Assembly (NCBI GenBank): GCA_002682825.1
Contig: NOKP01000011.1
Coordinates: 1,178,420 to 1,242,419 of the forward strand
Direction of reading: 5' to 3'
Source: Neonectria sp. B-13
Taxonomy: Eukaryota; Ascomycota; Sordariomycetes; Hypocreales; Nectriaceae
Length of the DNA stretch: 64,000 nt
Below the pieces are notes generated by a model, which ran no database searches, was not told the origin of the DNA, and worked only from the letters and a program-made list of their open reading frames with translations. Every line of letters starts with the position of its first letter. The first letter of the stretch is position 1. The position numbers were made by a program, and so were the translations under genes. This document shows positions 34,136-45,740 of this stretch, in pieces.

Positions 34136-34840
34136 TATTGGATATCAATGAAAACAACTAAAGTAATACGCAACAAGAGATAGAAATTATGCTCCGGCAT
34201 GACACTAGCTTTGTTCCCCAAGTAATGAATGATCCATAATGCATATCTTCGTGACTGGTACATACTCACAATCACCGCTCAAAGGACATGCTTTCGTGAA
34301 AGATATAACAACCCTTCATATCTGAGTGTAGATTATGATTATATTTATGTACATGACGCCGCAGCGTTCTTGTTCTCGTCCTCTTAGCCTAACCAGGCGA
34401 CCTCGCCACCACACCGCTATGCAGACATAAAAGAAAGGTGAGGTTCATCTCTCTGTAAACCGCAGGATTTCAGTCGGAATCAAACTTTGTTTTTGTTTTT
34501 GTTTTTGGTCTTGTTTTTTTCTGGTTTCATCTCGGTCTCCCCATTTTGAACTTCCTCGACGTCTGTGTGCTCGCAGGTAACGTGCGGTGCAAAGAAAAAG
34601 CAAAAACAGAAAGAAAAAAGGACACGACAGCACCAACGGGGTTTCGGTTTCGACAAAAATCTCCATCTGTGTGGTGTAATCGCCAATCCAAAGGGGTATC
34701 TTTCTAGGTTCGCAGTCTCGGGTGAAAGTAAGAGTAATATGCAGCGTGTTTGCATCGGCCGTAGTTTGACGATCTTATAACAAAGGAAATGGTTCAGTCA
34801 TACAGTATTCCTCCTTCTCTTCCTCCCCCGCCCGACCGCT
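34136..34840. other. convergent 3' spacer
   Basis: This spacer lies between the SRP receptor stop and the stop of the long coiled-coil gene. It is A/T-rich, with a (GTTTTT)n run at about 34486-34515. It probably carries both 3' untranslated regions. No coding sequence is seen. Confidence 0.6.
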
Positions 34841-37800
34841 TTAGTCCTCTTCGAAGAAATCGTTATCATCAAAATCTCCCGGCTGGGCATCAGAGTCGTA
34901 GACACTGGATCGCATCATCGGCGGAGTCCTAGGCTCCGCGTCCGATTGCCTGGGAGGGGGCGTGCTCCGTCCAGATATGTCCGATCGGCGTGAGGTATTG
35001 GAGATTCCTCGCGCTCGCGCAGACATGGTACTTTGTGAAGGATAGCGACGCCCGGTGCTAGCAAAGGCGGTGGGTTGGGGTTTGCCATTGTCCACAGGGG
35101 GTGTTTGGCGGAGATGTGAGGCGGGTGGTGTTAGGAGACCACCCAGGAGGCTGTTTTGGGAAGCTGGACTACTCCTTGAAGGGGTACCGTTTCTTCCGGC
35201 AGCTGGTGAGTTCAGGACGCTGGAGAGGCCGCTGAAGGACTGGTTACCCTTGCGCCAGTTACCCCAGGCGGCGGCGATAGGGCCAACTGCCTGTGCGACG
35301 CGAGGTGTAGCAGCCTGGATGGTTTGCGCAATGTTGGGTAGGTTGATGGACGACCCGCCGTTCATGGCCCTCTCGCGTTCCTGCTCCTCCATCTGGAGGT
35401 TGGCCTTAAGTCTGATCGCGGCATCCTTCACGGCATCACGGTTGTATCCATCACTAGAAAGTGCAGTGATAATGTCGTGCAGGTTCTCGTGCCTGACTTC
35501 AAGGAGTTCACGCAGCCAGCTGATTTCATCATCGCGTTTGGTGATCTTTGTTGCCGCATCGGGATCCGCCTTTGCGACAACGTTCTCCAGCTCCTCGATC
35601 CGCTGCTCGCGAGCCTGGAGCTGCTCCTGAAGAACCATGATGGATTCTCGGAGAGCCTGGGGCGAGATCCTCTCGGGCTGCTCGACGCTTCGGGACGCAG
35701 CAGGCCTGGGATGTCCAATAACGGGAGCCGCTCCAGCATCAACGCCAGCGGACTTGGCAGCGGCAGCAGCGGCAGCAGCAGCCTGCTTGGCAATGTCGAG
35801 CTTGTCCTCCAAGTGCAGAATGCGATCCTGGAGGTGCTCGGTCTTTGAAGTAGAGAGACTGAGACGCTCCAAGAGGTGCTGCTCGGTCTTGTGGGCATCC
35901 TCCTGGGCGTTGTTGACTTGACGCTCATATCGGGTCTGCAGATCCTCAATATCATTCTGATGCTTGCGGCGGAGCTCCTCAATCTCAGAAGCCTTGGTCG
36001 TCTGGGCTTCCTCGAGGAGCATCTCGTTTTGGGCATTGGCGGTATCGGCCTCAAGTCTGACGTTGTCAAGCTCTCCGCGCAGCTTGGAGTTTTGCTCCTC
36101 GAGCTCTTCGCGTATGAAGTTAACCTGCAGGTTGGCGGAGTCAATCTCGGTCTGCATGGCCATGCGAGTCCTCTTGACTTCGCTGAGACCAGATTCCCTG
36201 GCCTCCTCGAACTCACGCTGGTATCGCATAGCAGACAGCTCAAGCTTGTTGTTCTCCGTCTTCAGCTCACCCAGAATGGTCTCGAGGCGGTTGCATTCAT
36301 TAACGGCACGCATACCAGAGCGCTCGTTGTCTTGGAGACGCTCCATCTCAATCTCCAAGCGCTCACGAGTCTTGGCTTCAGCCTGGAGACGAGCATCCAA
36401 CACCTCCTGGCGTGCGAGCATGGCCTGGTCCTTCTTGATACGTCGGGCGTTATCCTCGGCAATCTCACGGGCGGCCCTGCCCATATCGTCCTGCAGTGAG
36501 ATGAATTTGCCCCTCCACGACTCGCGCAGGCGCTCGTTCTCTTCAAGTTGAGTGGTGAGCGTCGTCAGAGACTTCGCCATGTGCTGGTTCTCTTCAAGAG
36601 CTCGGGTGAGCTCGCTGTGCTTTTGTCGAGAAGACTCGTCGGCACGCTCAAACTCGGCACGCCAGTGGTGGTTATCCTGGCGGACATCCCGAAGCTCGAC
36701 GTCGATTGCGTTGCACTTATTGGTCATCTCAGTCAGGGACTGAGCTGAGTTATTTTGGGCAGCTTCTACAAGAGCCATGCGCATTGAAGTCTTGCTGTTG
36801 GACTGCTCAACTGAGCGAAGCTTGAGGTCCTTCTGCTCAACCGTCTCACGAAGACGAGTTACTTCCTCAGCGGCGGATTCGTGGCGACATCGGGCCTCGG
36901 TGAGCTGGTCCTCAGCAGCACGTCGTGCGTTCACAGAGTCCTCGCTGAGTTGCTCATGCTGCCTTAGCCTTTCTTCAAGGTCATGCACACGCTGATCAAA
37001 TACGCTTCGGTTGATTATCTCAATCTCGACGCGAGTCTCGGCGGCCTGCAGTTTGCGCATAAGCTCAGCGGCAAGGTCTTCCGCGGCTCTGCGTTCGGCG
37101 CACTCATTTTCGACCTTGGACTGCTCAAAGTAAAGGCGCTGCTCGAGATCCAGAATCTTGGATTGCATCTCCTCCATCTTGACGTTGTGGATCTCATCAG
37201 GCTTTGGGAGATCAGGCATACGACTCTCAACTGCATGCTCAATAACCCGTCTGAGGTCATCACTGAGCTGCGCATTGGAGCCAATCGTCCTCTTCATGTC
37301 CTGCAGAGCCTCGAGAATCGCGGCAGGCGCCTGCTCTGAGGCCGCTGGAGACATAGCGGTCTGGTTGCGTTGTTGAGCATTGAGGGCGTCCATGACAGCA
37401 ATGCGAATGTAGTCCAATCGACGGTCTCTTCGAGGACTCATGGAACGCGGAGGAATAGGGTCCTCATCTTCGTCGTCGGCGTCGCTCTGCTGGAGCTCCG
37501 CTGACACGCTCCGCATGTCACGACGCGACGAGGGCGTGCGTCGAGCCCTGGTTGCTAGGACCTGCTGTATAGAAAAGAGGGTCTTCTCCAGCGGCTCCAG
37601 CCGGGCGGCAAGCAAGGTACCAACCACCTCATTGACACGGCCGTCGAAGAACTGTGCGCGGTTTTCAAGCTTGTCATGTTCATCTTCGGTGAATGCACCA
37701 TCCCAGTCACTAACTGGTTGGCTTTCACCGTCCACAGCAGCAGCATTCTCAGGTGTTCGTGCAAGTGATGGCGGGTCAACGAAGGGATCTTCCAATTCCG

Positions 37801-40800
37801 CACCCAGCATAGGCTGGGCAACGGCATCGGGGAGGGCGTATTCCCGCGGCGTGGCGCTGGCCTCGTCCCGAGTAAATTGCTCCACACCCGGTTCCAGCCG
37901 GTACGGTGATGCAGATGAGTTGTCAGCTGCAGCAGCGGGCAGATTGCGAGTGGGGCTGTCCTGTTGCCATTTGGTGGCGGCCTCGATCAGCTTGTTGACA
38001 CCCATGGAAGGATCAACAATGAATTGGTCCATCACGGCGTCAATCTCCTCCATGGTAGGCTCGCGGTCGTTGTCGCCGTTGGCGGGGCGAACGCCCTCGG
38101 TCTCAAATTCTGCCTCAAACTCATGCTCGACCGATTCGATCACATAATCGTTAACAGGCTCGGCATGGTAGGGCTCTTGTTCGGGAGTAGGGCTCTTGGC
38201 AAACCGAGAGGCAGCAAGCCCCTTGGGCTTCGGTGGCGGGGAGGCGAATCGAGATGCGCCCAGCCCCTGAGAGACAGTCCTGGGCTGTGATTGACCAGAG
38301 CTGAAGCGAGAACCAGCAATGCCAGAAGCAGGGCGGGCTGGAACAGGGCTGGCGACGGGTGAGACATCGGATCGCTCCTCCTCCCTGTCAGTCTGAGAGA
38401 TGCTCCCGTAAGATGGAAGACCGGGGACAAATGGCTGAGCAGCGGCCGAGAGAGTCTTCTTGTGGCCATGCGTGAATGTGTCCTCGCCGAAAGGTCGTGC
38501 GTCGTTGAAGCTCTGGAAATCAATCTTGGACTTGAACTCAAATGGCTGCCAGCGGTTGGCCGGCTCTTCGGCGGGCGAAGTTTCTGAGGGAGTGGCGGTT
38601 GTTGCCTTGGTGTCGAGTTGATCAGAAGTGACAATGGAGGACATCGACGTGTCAATTGGTAGAGTATTATCCGCCTCAGCTGCGCTGGGTTCATCCTTGA
38701 CAGGCTCCTCGGCCTTGGACACATACGCGTGGGTGTGTGCGTCCTTGGGCTGCTCGGCAAAGAGGACTACATCGTCGCCGTCGGGTGCGGAGCTCTTTGC
38801 ACGCTTGACACGAGACTCGGCAACCAGAGGTCGTCCGTCGAAACCATATTGTGGCTCGTCGCTTTCCCTCAGAGAACGAGCAGGCGAATTGCTAGACGGT
38901 CTGATAGTTGGAAGGGGCTTAGTCTTCTGAGAAGGCTGGAAGATTTTGCTCGTCGTAAGATCGATGCTCCCGAAGATGCTTCCGCGCTTGCCCACGCTCT
39001 CGGAGCCAGATGCAGGGCTACTGAATGAATCTGAGAGCGGCGTAAACGCAGGCGCGTCGGGGTTGAACTTGGGGCCGGAAGCAGAGAAGCTGAAGTCGCT
39101 TTGTCCAGGAGAGAAGGATGGCGCCTTGACGTTGATCTTTGCGGGAGTGACAAAGCTGGGAGGGATCGCTGGAGGAGAGGCAGCAGGATTGCTGACTCCA
39201 GCCTGGAAAACTCCAGCCTGGAAAACACCAGCCTGGAAGGGCGCGGGTTGGAAAGGCGCGGCCGCAGGTTGGAAAGCAGGAGCCTGCAAGTTCGGCTGGA
39301 AGGTTTTCGGCTGGAAGTTGTTGGGCTGGAAGCTGGTGCTGCTGAAATCGAACTGCCCAGGCTTGAAAGTGCTTTGTCCGGGATTGAACTTAAACTCGGG
39401 TGCCTTCACGTTGAGCTTAGACAATGAGGCCTTGCTGCCGTGGCTGGACCGTCTCGCAGGACCGCTACCAACAGAGACAGCGTCGTTCCAGGGGTTGCTT
39501 GCAGTAGAGAAGTTCTTCTGGTGTCCAAGAGCGGGGAACTCGAAAGTCTCGACAGGAGTGCCCAGGTTGCTTGGGTTCGTCTCAATCTCATAGGCTTCGT
39601 CAACCTTCTGCACTTCGGGGATCTCATTGAGACTCCGGAGCGTTGGGAGGCTGCCATCTTCAATCTTCTCCTGGGCAGCTTCGATCTGATCACGGAAGTA
39701 GTTCTGGGATAGCGAATGTCCGCGACTGTGTGGTCTGGGGTGGTGCAGTACAAGGGGCTTGGGGGGGTCGTTGGCAAAGAGCTCCGGGGCAGGGAAGTGC
39801 TCGGAGACCTGGCGCTCGTGCGCAGGAACGAAAGGCTCCGCGGTGGGAACGGGAGCCTGGGGTTGCGGCTGGGGGTTGTAGTCTTCATGTTCCAGCTGGT
39901 TGCGCAACTGCTCCTCCAAATGATACTCGGCATCGTCGATCTCGGCCTGCAGACCATCGGGGTTCTGCTTGGGCGGCTCGGGAGTCTTGGAGGGGCTCTT
40001 GCTGGGAAGCTGCTCCTCCTCATCCTCCCGAACTTCTTGCAGGCGGGGCGAGGCCCTGGCTGGCTGCAAGTACTGGAACTGCTGCTGATGAGGCAGCATA
40101 GGGTACTGCAAAGACTGGTGGCGCTGGTGCATGTTAAAGCCGCCAGGGCTCTCGGGGCCGTACGGCGACTGGGGGGACATCATGCCGTTCAGGTTCATCA
40201 TCGAAGGTGAGTCATGTCGGTTGACGCCGTGCAGAATGCCGGCCTGGTTCTGCCATCCCTGCTGTTGATGATGCTGCATGCCGAAAGGTGATGTGCTAGC
40301 CGGTAGAGAAATGGATTGACGAGGGTTATACTTTCCATGAGCTCCGTGAAAAGACACCGGCGAGGCACCGATGGAAAGTCCCGGGCTGTGACCCGCTGAT
40401 GACCGTCCTGGGGCAAACTGGCCGGGAAAGGGGAACCCGGGCAGGGCATGGCCGCTGGATGCTGATGAGGTTGGAAGAGGCGGGGAAAAGGGCAGCGGAG
40501 GGTACTGAGCTGATGGTTGTCGGCTCATATCCGTCGCTGGTGAAATGGATGGCGGCATGGCAGGCTCGTCGTCGCCGAATGAGACGCCAAGTGCTCTAAG
40601 CTTCGCTTCCTGCAGCTCGTTCTCATACTCCTTCCAGGCATTCAAGTCTGGGAGAGTGACCTTGAAGGCCCGCTGCGCTCGCTCCTGGTCTACCTCGGCA
40701 AAATCGGGCCAAGTATCGCGGGTCTGGGAGTCATCAGTTCCTGGAGGTTGATATCCCTCGACCTCAAGATCGAATCCCGAGATATCATATCCAAGCTCTT

Positions 40801-41872
40801 GCCAGGACGTGAACATCCGGTTGATCTCAGTTTGTCGAAGGGGAAATGGGGCCTTTCCGGGGAGTCCTCGTTCGTCATCGCGCGGAATATGCACCATGAT
40901 ATTTTTGCCCCTCCAGGGCACCTTCCTCTTGATCCTCGGTGTCGAGGCGAAAGACGGTGCCCTGGGAAGAGGCTTCTGTGTGCCTTTGGTGGGAGTCGAG
41001 GGCAATCTAGGTTCCCCGTTCATGACGGGAACGGCCTTCATGGGGCTTTCTGCGACAGGTGGTTCCTGCATCACGGCGGCCTGAGACCTGTCGCTTGTCG
41101 CGTCGTGGGTTGCCGGCGCGGCTTCGGAGGTCGCCATACTGTTGTTTTGGCCCGTCTTGGGGCTGAGGGTATCCCCTGGTTTGAGAGTCTCGATACTAGA
41201 CCTCGCACGTAGATGGTGTCGAGACCCTTGTCGAGACGCGGTGTTCTGTTTTCGGGCGGCTCGGGGCGTAACAATTTCGCCTTCTTCCTGCCAACCAAGT
41301 TCTGAGCCGCTCAATGAAGAGTGCTCACTTTCACTTCCGTCACTGAACCAATGCTGACTCTCAGAGTTGAGTTCGTCGGTGGTATGTGTACGGATCCAAT
41401 CCTCGGTGAGGCCACGGGTCGGGCGACGAGCGCGGTTCGCTAGGACGGCGGCGGCGGCGCTCACAGTCGATTGCGGCTCGGTCTGCGATCGCAGGAGCTC
41501 GGGGACTGGGCGTAGAAATGGGGTCTCGATATCCAGCTGGTGGATGGGAGAGTCGTCTTCTGGCTCGCTGCTGAAGCTCTGGCGTCGCAGGTTTTGGTCG
41601 GACTGAGGGTATGGTGAACCCCAGCTGGCAGTGCCGAATCGACTTTCACTTGGGGTACCAGGGGGCGGCGTCCTCAGCAGTTCCAAGGCCCGTTCCGGGA
41701 GCCTAGGCGCTGGGAGGGGAGGGAGTATAGGGGACGACTGCAGCTCCTCTTCGCCGTCGACGGTGGATGCTGTCGAGAGAGCAGGCGATGCCGGAGATGT
41801 AGATCGAGCACGAATGGCTCCGGAGCCGTCCTGTGCCGGCGATCGTGGAGACGACGTCTTCACGGAAACCTG
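34841..41872 (-). CDS. very long coiled-coil protein, start codon unresolved
   Basis: This is an uninterrupted frame of about 2340 codons. The N-terminal 300 residues are Ser/Pro-rich. Near 319 is a compact block, VPWRGKNIMVHIPRDDERG, followed by INRMFTSWQELGYDISGFDL. Residues about 430-780 are Pro/Gln-rich. About 815-895 holds FKPGQF/FQPNNF/FQAGVF repeats that resemble nucleoporin-like FG spacing. A heptad-rich coiled coil spans about 1560-2030 and 2050-2130, then a Ser-rich tail ending DDNDFFEED. It looks structural or scaffolding; I cannot name it. The frame begins at a 3' splice site (CTAAC then CCCCACAG before 41872). The codon at 41863 is GTG, and the first in-frame ATG is codon 243. 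No ATG occurs in any frame of the preceding 150 bases. A further upstream exon or non-AUG initiation is needed. Confidence 0.8.
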   Translation of the reverse strand, partial: QVSVKTSSPRSPAQDGSGAIRARSTSPASPALSTASTVDGEEELQSSPILPPLPAPRLPERALELLRTPPPGTPSESRFGTASWGSPYPQSDQNLRRQSFSSEPEDDSPIHQLDIETPFLRPVPELLRSQTEPQSTVSAAAAVLANRARRPTRGLTEDWIRTHTTDELNSESQHWFSDGSESEHSSLSGSELGWQEEGEIVTPRAARKQNTASRQGSRHHLRARSSIETLKPGDTLSPKTGQNNSMATSEAAPATHDATSDRSQAAVMQEPPVAESPMKAVPVMNGEPRLPSTPTKGTQKPLPRAPSFASTPRIKRKVPWRGKNIMVHIPRDDERGLPGKAPFPLRQTEINRMFTSWQELGYDISGFDLEVEGYQPPGTDDSQTRDTWPDFAEVDQERAQRAFKVTLPDLNAWKEYENELQEAKLRALGVSFGDDEPAMPPSISPATDMSRQPSAQYPPLPFSPPLPTSSASSGHALPGFPFPGQFAPGRSSAGHSPGLSIGASPVSFHGAHGKYNPRQSISLPASTSPFGMQHHQQQGWQNQAGILHGVNRHDSPSMMNLNGMMSPQSPYGPESPGGFNMHQRHQSLQYPMLPHQQQFQYLQPARASPRLQEVREDEEEQLPSKSPSKTPEPPKQNPDGLQAEIDDAEYHLEEQLRNQLEHEDYNPQPQPQAPVPTAEPFVPAHERQVSEHFPAPELFANDPPKPLVLHHPRPHSRGHSLSQNYFRDQIEAAQEKIEDGSLPTLRSLNEIPEVQKVDEAYEIETNPSNLGTPVETFEFPALGHQKNFSTASNPWNDAVSVGSGPARRSSHGSKASLSKLNVKAPEFKFNPGQSTFKPGQFDFSSTSFQPNNFQPKTFQPNLQAPAFQPAAAPFQPAPFQAGVFQAGVFQAGVSNPAASPPAIPPSFVTPAKINVKAPSFSPGQSDFSFSASGPKFNPDAPAFTPLSDSFSSPASGSESVGKRGSIFGSIDLTTSKIFQPSQKTKPLPTIRPSSNSPARSLRESDEPQYGFDGRPLVAESRVKRAKSSAPDGDDVVLFAEQPKDAHTHAYVSKAEEPVKDEPSAAEADNTLPIDTSMSSIVTSDQLDTKATTATPSETSPAEEPANRWQPFEFKSKIDFQSFNDARPFGEDTFTHGHKKTLSAAAQPFVPGLPSYGSISQTDREEERSDVSPVASPVPARPASGIAGSRFSSGQSQPRTVSQGLGASRFASPPPKPKGLAASRFAKSPTPEQEPYHAEPVNDYVIESVEHEFEAEFETEGVRPANGDNDREPTMEEIDAVMDQFIVDPSMGVNKLIEAATKWQQDSPTRNLPAAAADNSSASPYRLEPGVEQFTRDEASATPREYALPDAVAQPMLGAELEDPFVDPPSLARTPENAAAVDGESQPVSDWDGAFTEDEHDKLENRAQFFDGRVNEVVGTLLAARLEPLEKTLFSIQQVLATRARRTPSSRRDMRSVSAELQQSDADDEDEDPIPPRSMSPRRDRRLDYIRIAVMDALNAQQRNQTAMSPAASEQAPAAILEALQDMKRTIGSNAQLSDDLRRVIEHAVESRMPDLPKPDEIHNVKMEEMQSKILDLEQRLYFEQSKVENECAERRAAEDLAAELMRKLQAAETRVEIEIINRSVFDQRVHDLEERLRQHEQLSEDSVNARRAAEDQLTEARCRHESAAEEVTRLRETVEQKDLKLRSVEQSNSKTSMRMALVEAAQNNSAQSLTEMTNKCNAIDVELRDVRQDNHHWRAEFERADESSRQKHSELTRALEENQHMAKSLTTLTTQLEENERLRESWRGKFISLQDDMGRAAREIAEDNARRIKKDQAMLARQEVLDARLQAEAKTRERLEIEMERLQDNERSGMRAVNECNRLETILGELKTENNKLELSAMRYQREFEEARESGLSEVKRTRMAMQTEIDSANLQVNFIREELEEQNSKLRGELDNVRLEADTANAQNEMLLEEAQTTKASEIEELRRKHQNDIEDLQTRYERQVNNAQEDAHKTEQHLLERLSLSTSKTEHLQDRILHLEDKLDIAKQAAAAAAAAAKSAGVDAGAAPVIGHPRPAASRSVEQPERISPQALRESIMVLQEQLQAREQRIEELENVVAKADPDAATKITKRDDEISWLRELLEVRHENLHDIITALSSDGYNRDAVKDAAIRLKANLQMEEQERERAMNGGSSINLPNIAQTIQAATPRVAQAVGPIAAAWGNWRKGNQSFSGLSSVLNSPAAGRNGTPSRSSPASQNSLLGGLLTPPASHLRQTPPVDNGKPQPTAFASTGRRYPSQSTMSARARGISNTSRRSDISGRSTPPPRQSDAEPRTPPMMRSSVYDSDAQPGDFDDNDFFEED

Positions 41873-44800
41873 TGGGGCGAAGGTTAGAATGCGATTTAAG
41901 TCTGGGGATGCTGTTCCAACAGCTTGTCGAAGGCGGAAGCGGAAGCGGAAGCTAGCTTACCCAGGGAGATCAGTGCAGACGAAGAAGGTATCGCCCGCAG
42001 CTGAGTCTCGAATATCACGTCTGTCGAGGTCCGTCGCTTGCACGAATCCGATCTCGATAGGCCAGGCGAGAGTTTGCAGGCCGTTGAGATGAAGCGTCTG
42101 TTCACTCTGGTGGTGGTGGTACGCGACGCGTTTAATTCCGACTAAAGGGGGCGGACGACGAACGGCGGGATGGCGCTGGACAGTTGCGTGGGAAATTCCC
42201 AGGGGGCGTGCCTCCAGGGGTTTAATTCAAGAACGGAAACGACTTCATGAGAAAAGGAGCGGCGAGACAGGGAAGAGGGCGGGACGATGCGGCCGGACAC
42301 ATCGAGCGGTGATTATTGAGGGTCGCGGTCGAGGGTCGAGGGCCGAAAGGGAACGAAGGGGACAAGGGGAAAAGAAGAAGACAAGAGAAGAAGGGCGACG
42401 ATGGAGGCGAGGGATGGGATGGGATAAGATGAGATGAGAGCTCCAGTGGGAGAGTACCTGAATGAGGTTGGAAGCGAGAGGTTCGAGGCTAGGCACCTTA
42501 GAGAGGTTACCTTACATGACCTAAGGACTGGGCTACGGAGCAAGGTACCGAAGAGCCACCTGGACTTTTTTTTTGGGGGCGTGAGCGAGTCTTTCGGGAC
42601 ACCTAACGTAGTAATCTGGGGGTCGCCGTCCCTGGAGCGCAGTCCCTGGAGGGCAAAGCCTCCGCTGAGAAGGGAAAGTGTCCACTGGAGGGCGCCACTG
42701 ATGGCAGCCACTGAAGACGTTTCAAGCGCAAGCGGAGCTCGTTCATTGGAAGTCGGCGGGGACGGTCCTCGACGCGATTCTTTAATGAGGCCCGCTATGG
42801 AAGGCGCCGCATTGGCCCGGGGTAATTTCGTCAAGGGGGGCATACGGATGACAGCTGGGCTGATAGGCAGTACATGAGGCTCGGTGGGGTATCACGAAGT
42901 ATTCTAGGTGTCTTCTAAACAGCGCCCGTGTCCCTGGACCCTTGGGACTAAGCCCGTGCAGGGGTCTGATTGCTTCGCTGGCAGCTACTTGACTACCTGT
43001 CCGTCCGAGTTTGATTGTCTGCCACCACGTCGCCTCTTTTCTGACGGAACCAGCCAGTCTCTGACTTCACGGTTGCTGCATTTCTCGCTCGAGGCTCGCT
43101 TCGCAGTGAACAGAAGCCATGTTCAGCCCTGTCCCCCACCCCAGGGACCGAGTCGAGTTGGCTCGACCACCAAGTGGAATGACTGAAGTATCTCACTGCC
43201 AACGATGACGCCAACACAAAAGGCACGCCAAAAAATGCAGGACCCCTTGAAATGCAAAATGGAACCCGAGGGGCCGGGGGGGGGCCAACCAGCGCCGTTG
43301 CGCGACTATAATTTGGACCAGTTTTCACGTGCGACAGAAATGCAAGCTGGGGCTTTTCAAGGTCGCGTCCTGACTGCCCATCTCGATAGCTTCGAATACA
43401 AAAAAACAATGTGTTGAACAAAGAAGCTTGCAGTAGCTCCCTCCAAACAATGGCAAAGGCCAATGGCCTGCCCTGGCCAATCTCCCCGATCTGCCTAAAA
43501 GAAGAAAACAAACCCAGACGTGCAGCACAGCGCAACGTTGCCCACTGTCCGCTCTCCCCTTTCCACCCGCATCTTCATGCACTCGCAGGACGCTTTTGGT
43601 GGGCGACTGGTAGGGGTTCTCTCAGCGATCTGCACGCCAGCGCAGCGCCGCAGGGACGCTCCTTGTGCATGTGCGCGCGCCGTCCGTCACCTGTGGCCCT
43701 TTCTCGTCCCCTGATTCCCTGGATTTCGTCATTGACAGCTCCAAGTTTGCTTTTCGTCGGTCCAAGCCACTGCACAGTGCACGCGGCAAAATCGATGGTC
43801 CCACTTGTTTCCGGGGATGCGATCAAACAATCCATTCATTCATTGAATCGATAAGCAAACCGGGAAACCGAAGAAAAGCATGCCTATCTACTCCGAATTC
43901 TGGCATTTTGCATTCTTCATACATACGTGAGTGAGTCCAGATAAGCGTAGGAGTCTCACCTATTTCTTGCCCCGTAGAAGTCTTGTTTCCCCTCCAACTG
44001 TGCTTCGTTCATCTCACGCTCACGCATGACACACATCTTGACCGTGCCTCAGTGAACCACCACATCACTGTCTCACACCTACGCCCACGCTGCTCTGAAG
44101 ATTTCTCCCTTTCCTCTCTTTCCCCACCCCAAATCCTGTCTCAGACATCCCTGTGCTGTAGAACTCAAGCTACGGACTTGATATCACAGGGCAACGAAAC
44201 CGCCCGTAGTCATCGCATCGTTGCCACCGCCTCCTTCTCGTGGCTCGTCTACTCCTCTAGATAGGCGTATGTAGAATCGGCACAAATACCGGCAACAGGG
44301 TTCCTCATTCGTGTTCTTGGCTGGCGGCCTTTATTCTGTTCCTCGGAAAGGCATGCGCCCTTCTAGGTATAGAGCTCTCACTAGCCAGCAGCTTCTCTAT
44401 ATCTAGTCGACTTGCTTCGTGCATAGCTACTCGAGAAAGCCGCATGAACAGGGCAACATGTAAATGTCGCCGTAAGTTTTGCTCGGTCGTACCAAATGGC
44501 TGACTTTGCAGCTGCCCTTCAATTAGTCTCACTCACAACTCACTATCAAGCTCGTTCCCAAAGCACTTACCTGTCTGTTCAACTCAAGCTCAACAACAAA
44601 ACGCGTGGTTTCGTGTTTTCTTGTCTTGATCACACGACCATGCGCCAACCCTCGTCCAACAGCTCGAACGCAAAGTCCAAGTCCTCAGTCAAATCCCACT
44701 CATCAAACATCTCCATCCCAGAGGCGCTAGAGACCAGGACCAGCAGCAACGGCAGCGCGAGCCATGTGTGATGGCGGAACATGTTGAACTTGGAACAAAA

Positions 44801-45740
44801 GAAGCAGTCGTTGTCGGTTGGATATAACAAATAAATGTATTCAGATTGAGAACGCTGTTCAAGCTCATTTACCTTGGGGGCGCGTTCTAGATAAAGCTGG
44901 CAACACCCAAGATTTAGCCAACATAACTTCCTACTCACGTAGTTTGATCAACCGCCCTTGGAACTAATAATGTTACGGACGGGCGCTTACAACACCGCAC
45001 CAGGAAACGCTGGTGGTGCCCATCTTGCAGATTCAATGTTAGAAGCGAGGTACTGAAACATGCACGCTGCCAAGAACGTCATCATCACGAGGGGTTGAGA
45101 CGGCACGACGCCCACTGAAACACGTAGCTCCTCATGTTCCACACCGATGTCACGCAGGGTTCGATCAGCGACTACTGTTTGTCTGACCAAGAATCGAATC
45201 AGCAGAACGGAAAGAGCCGGTACGAAAATCACATCAGACACGGAAGCACGATCAGATTGGTTTTTGACAAGCCACGCTTGCTATGTTGGAGTCAAATTAT
45301 TATCTCTAATTTAGGTAGATACAGTTGCCCGTGAATCAGGACTGCCTGGGGCAAGTAGCCAACCAGTTGGTGGAAAAGGAGATGCGTCATACGATCTGGA
45401 TTCGTGACGAGCCAACAGATCAGACGTGCTGAAACTGCAAGAGAACCGGGTCTGAACCATGCCCAAGGCTCGGGGCCAGAGCTTCTCCATGATAGACTAA
45501 AGTCTCACAAGGCTCGGCAGGTGTGTGCTGCGCCAATCGGTCACAGCCACGAGGTTTCATAGTCGCAGTATCAACCCGTACGAATACCTCTCTATTTCCC
45601 TTGGAAAATCACAATATGCCGTGCCCGGAACGCCTTGGTGCGGGTAGTAGAAACCCGCCGCATTGGTGGATGGATGGAAAGATGATGAGGAAACTGTTTT
45701 GGTGGAAATATACTGAATGCTGCCTCTCCTCGCTACCACA
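41873..45740. other. upstream region of long coiled-coil gene and intergenic DNA
   Basis: Next to the gene lies a likely leader intron on the - strand, with donor GTAAGC at about 41957 and acceptor at 41873. The - strand is C/T-rich as far as about 42500, consistent with a promoter. A 176-codon - strand frame at 42313-42843 is low complexity and unsupported. The rest holds no recognisable gene apart from the weak small-peptide candidate listed at 44630. A hydrophobic-poor 147-codon + frame at 43411 has no support. Confidence 0.5.
44630..44782 (-). CDS. possible 50-residue secreted acidic peptide
   Basis: The frame starts MFRHHTWLALPLLLVLVSSA, a good signal-peptide shape (short charged start, Leu/Val core, small residues before cleavage). 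It is followed by a short, very acidic mature part (EMFDEWDLTEDLDFAF) and a stop. There are no Cys residues, and no intron or homologue support. In a Sordariomycete this could be a small secreted protein, but a frame this short can arise by chance. Confidence 0.25.
   Translation of the reverse strand: MFRHHTWLALPLLLVLVSSASGMEMFDEWDLTEDLDFAFELLDEGWRMVV

Noticed and set aside
42313..42843. 176-codon - strand frame as the missing first exon of the long coiled-coil gene
   Set aside because: It has an ATG and a possible GTACTC donor, but no in-phase chain of exons to the main frame could be built. The translation is low complexity.
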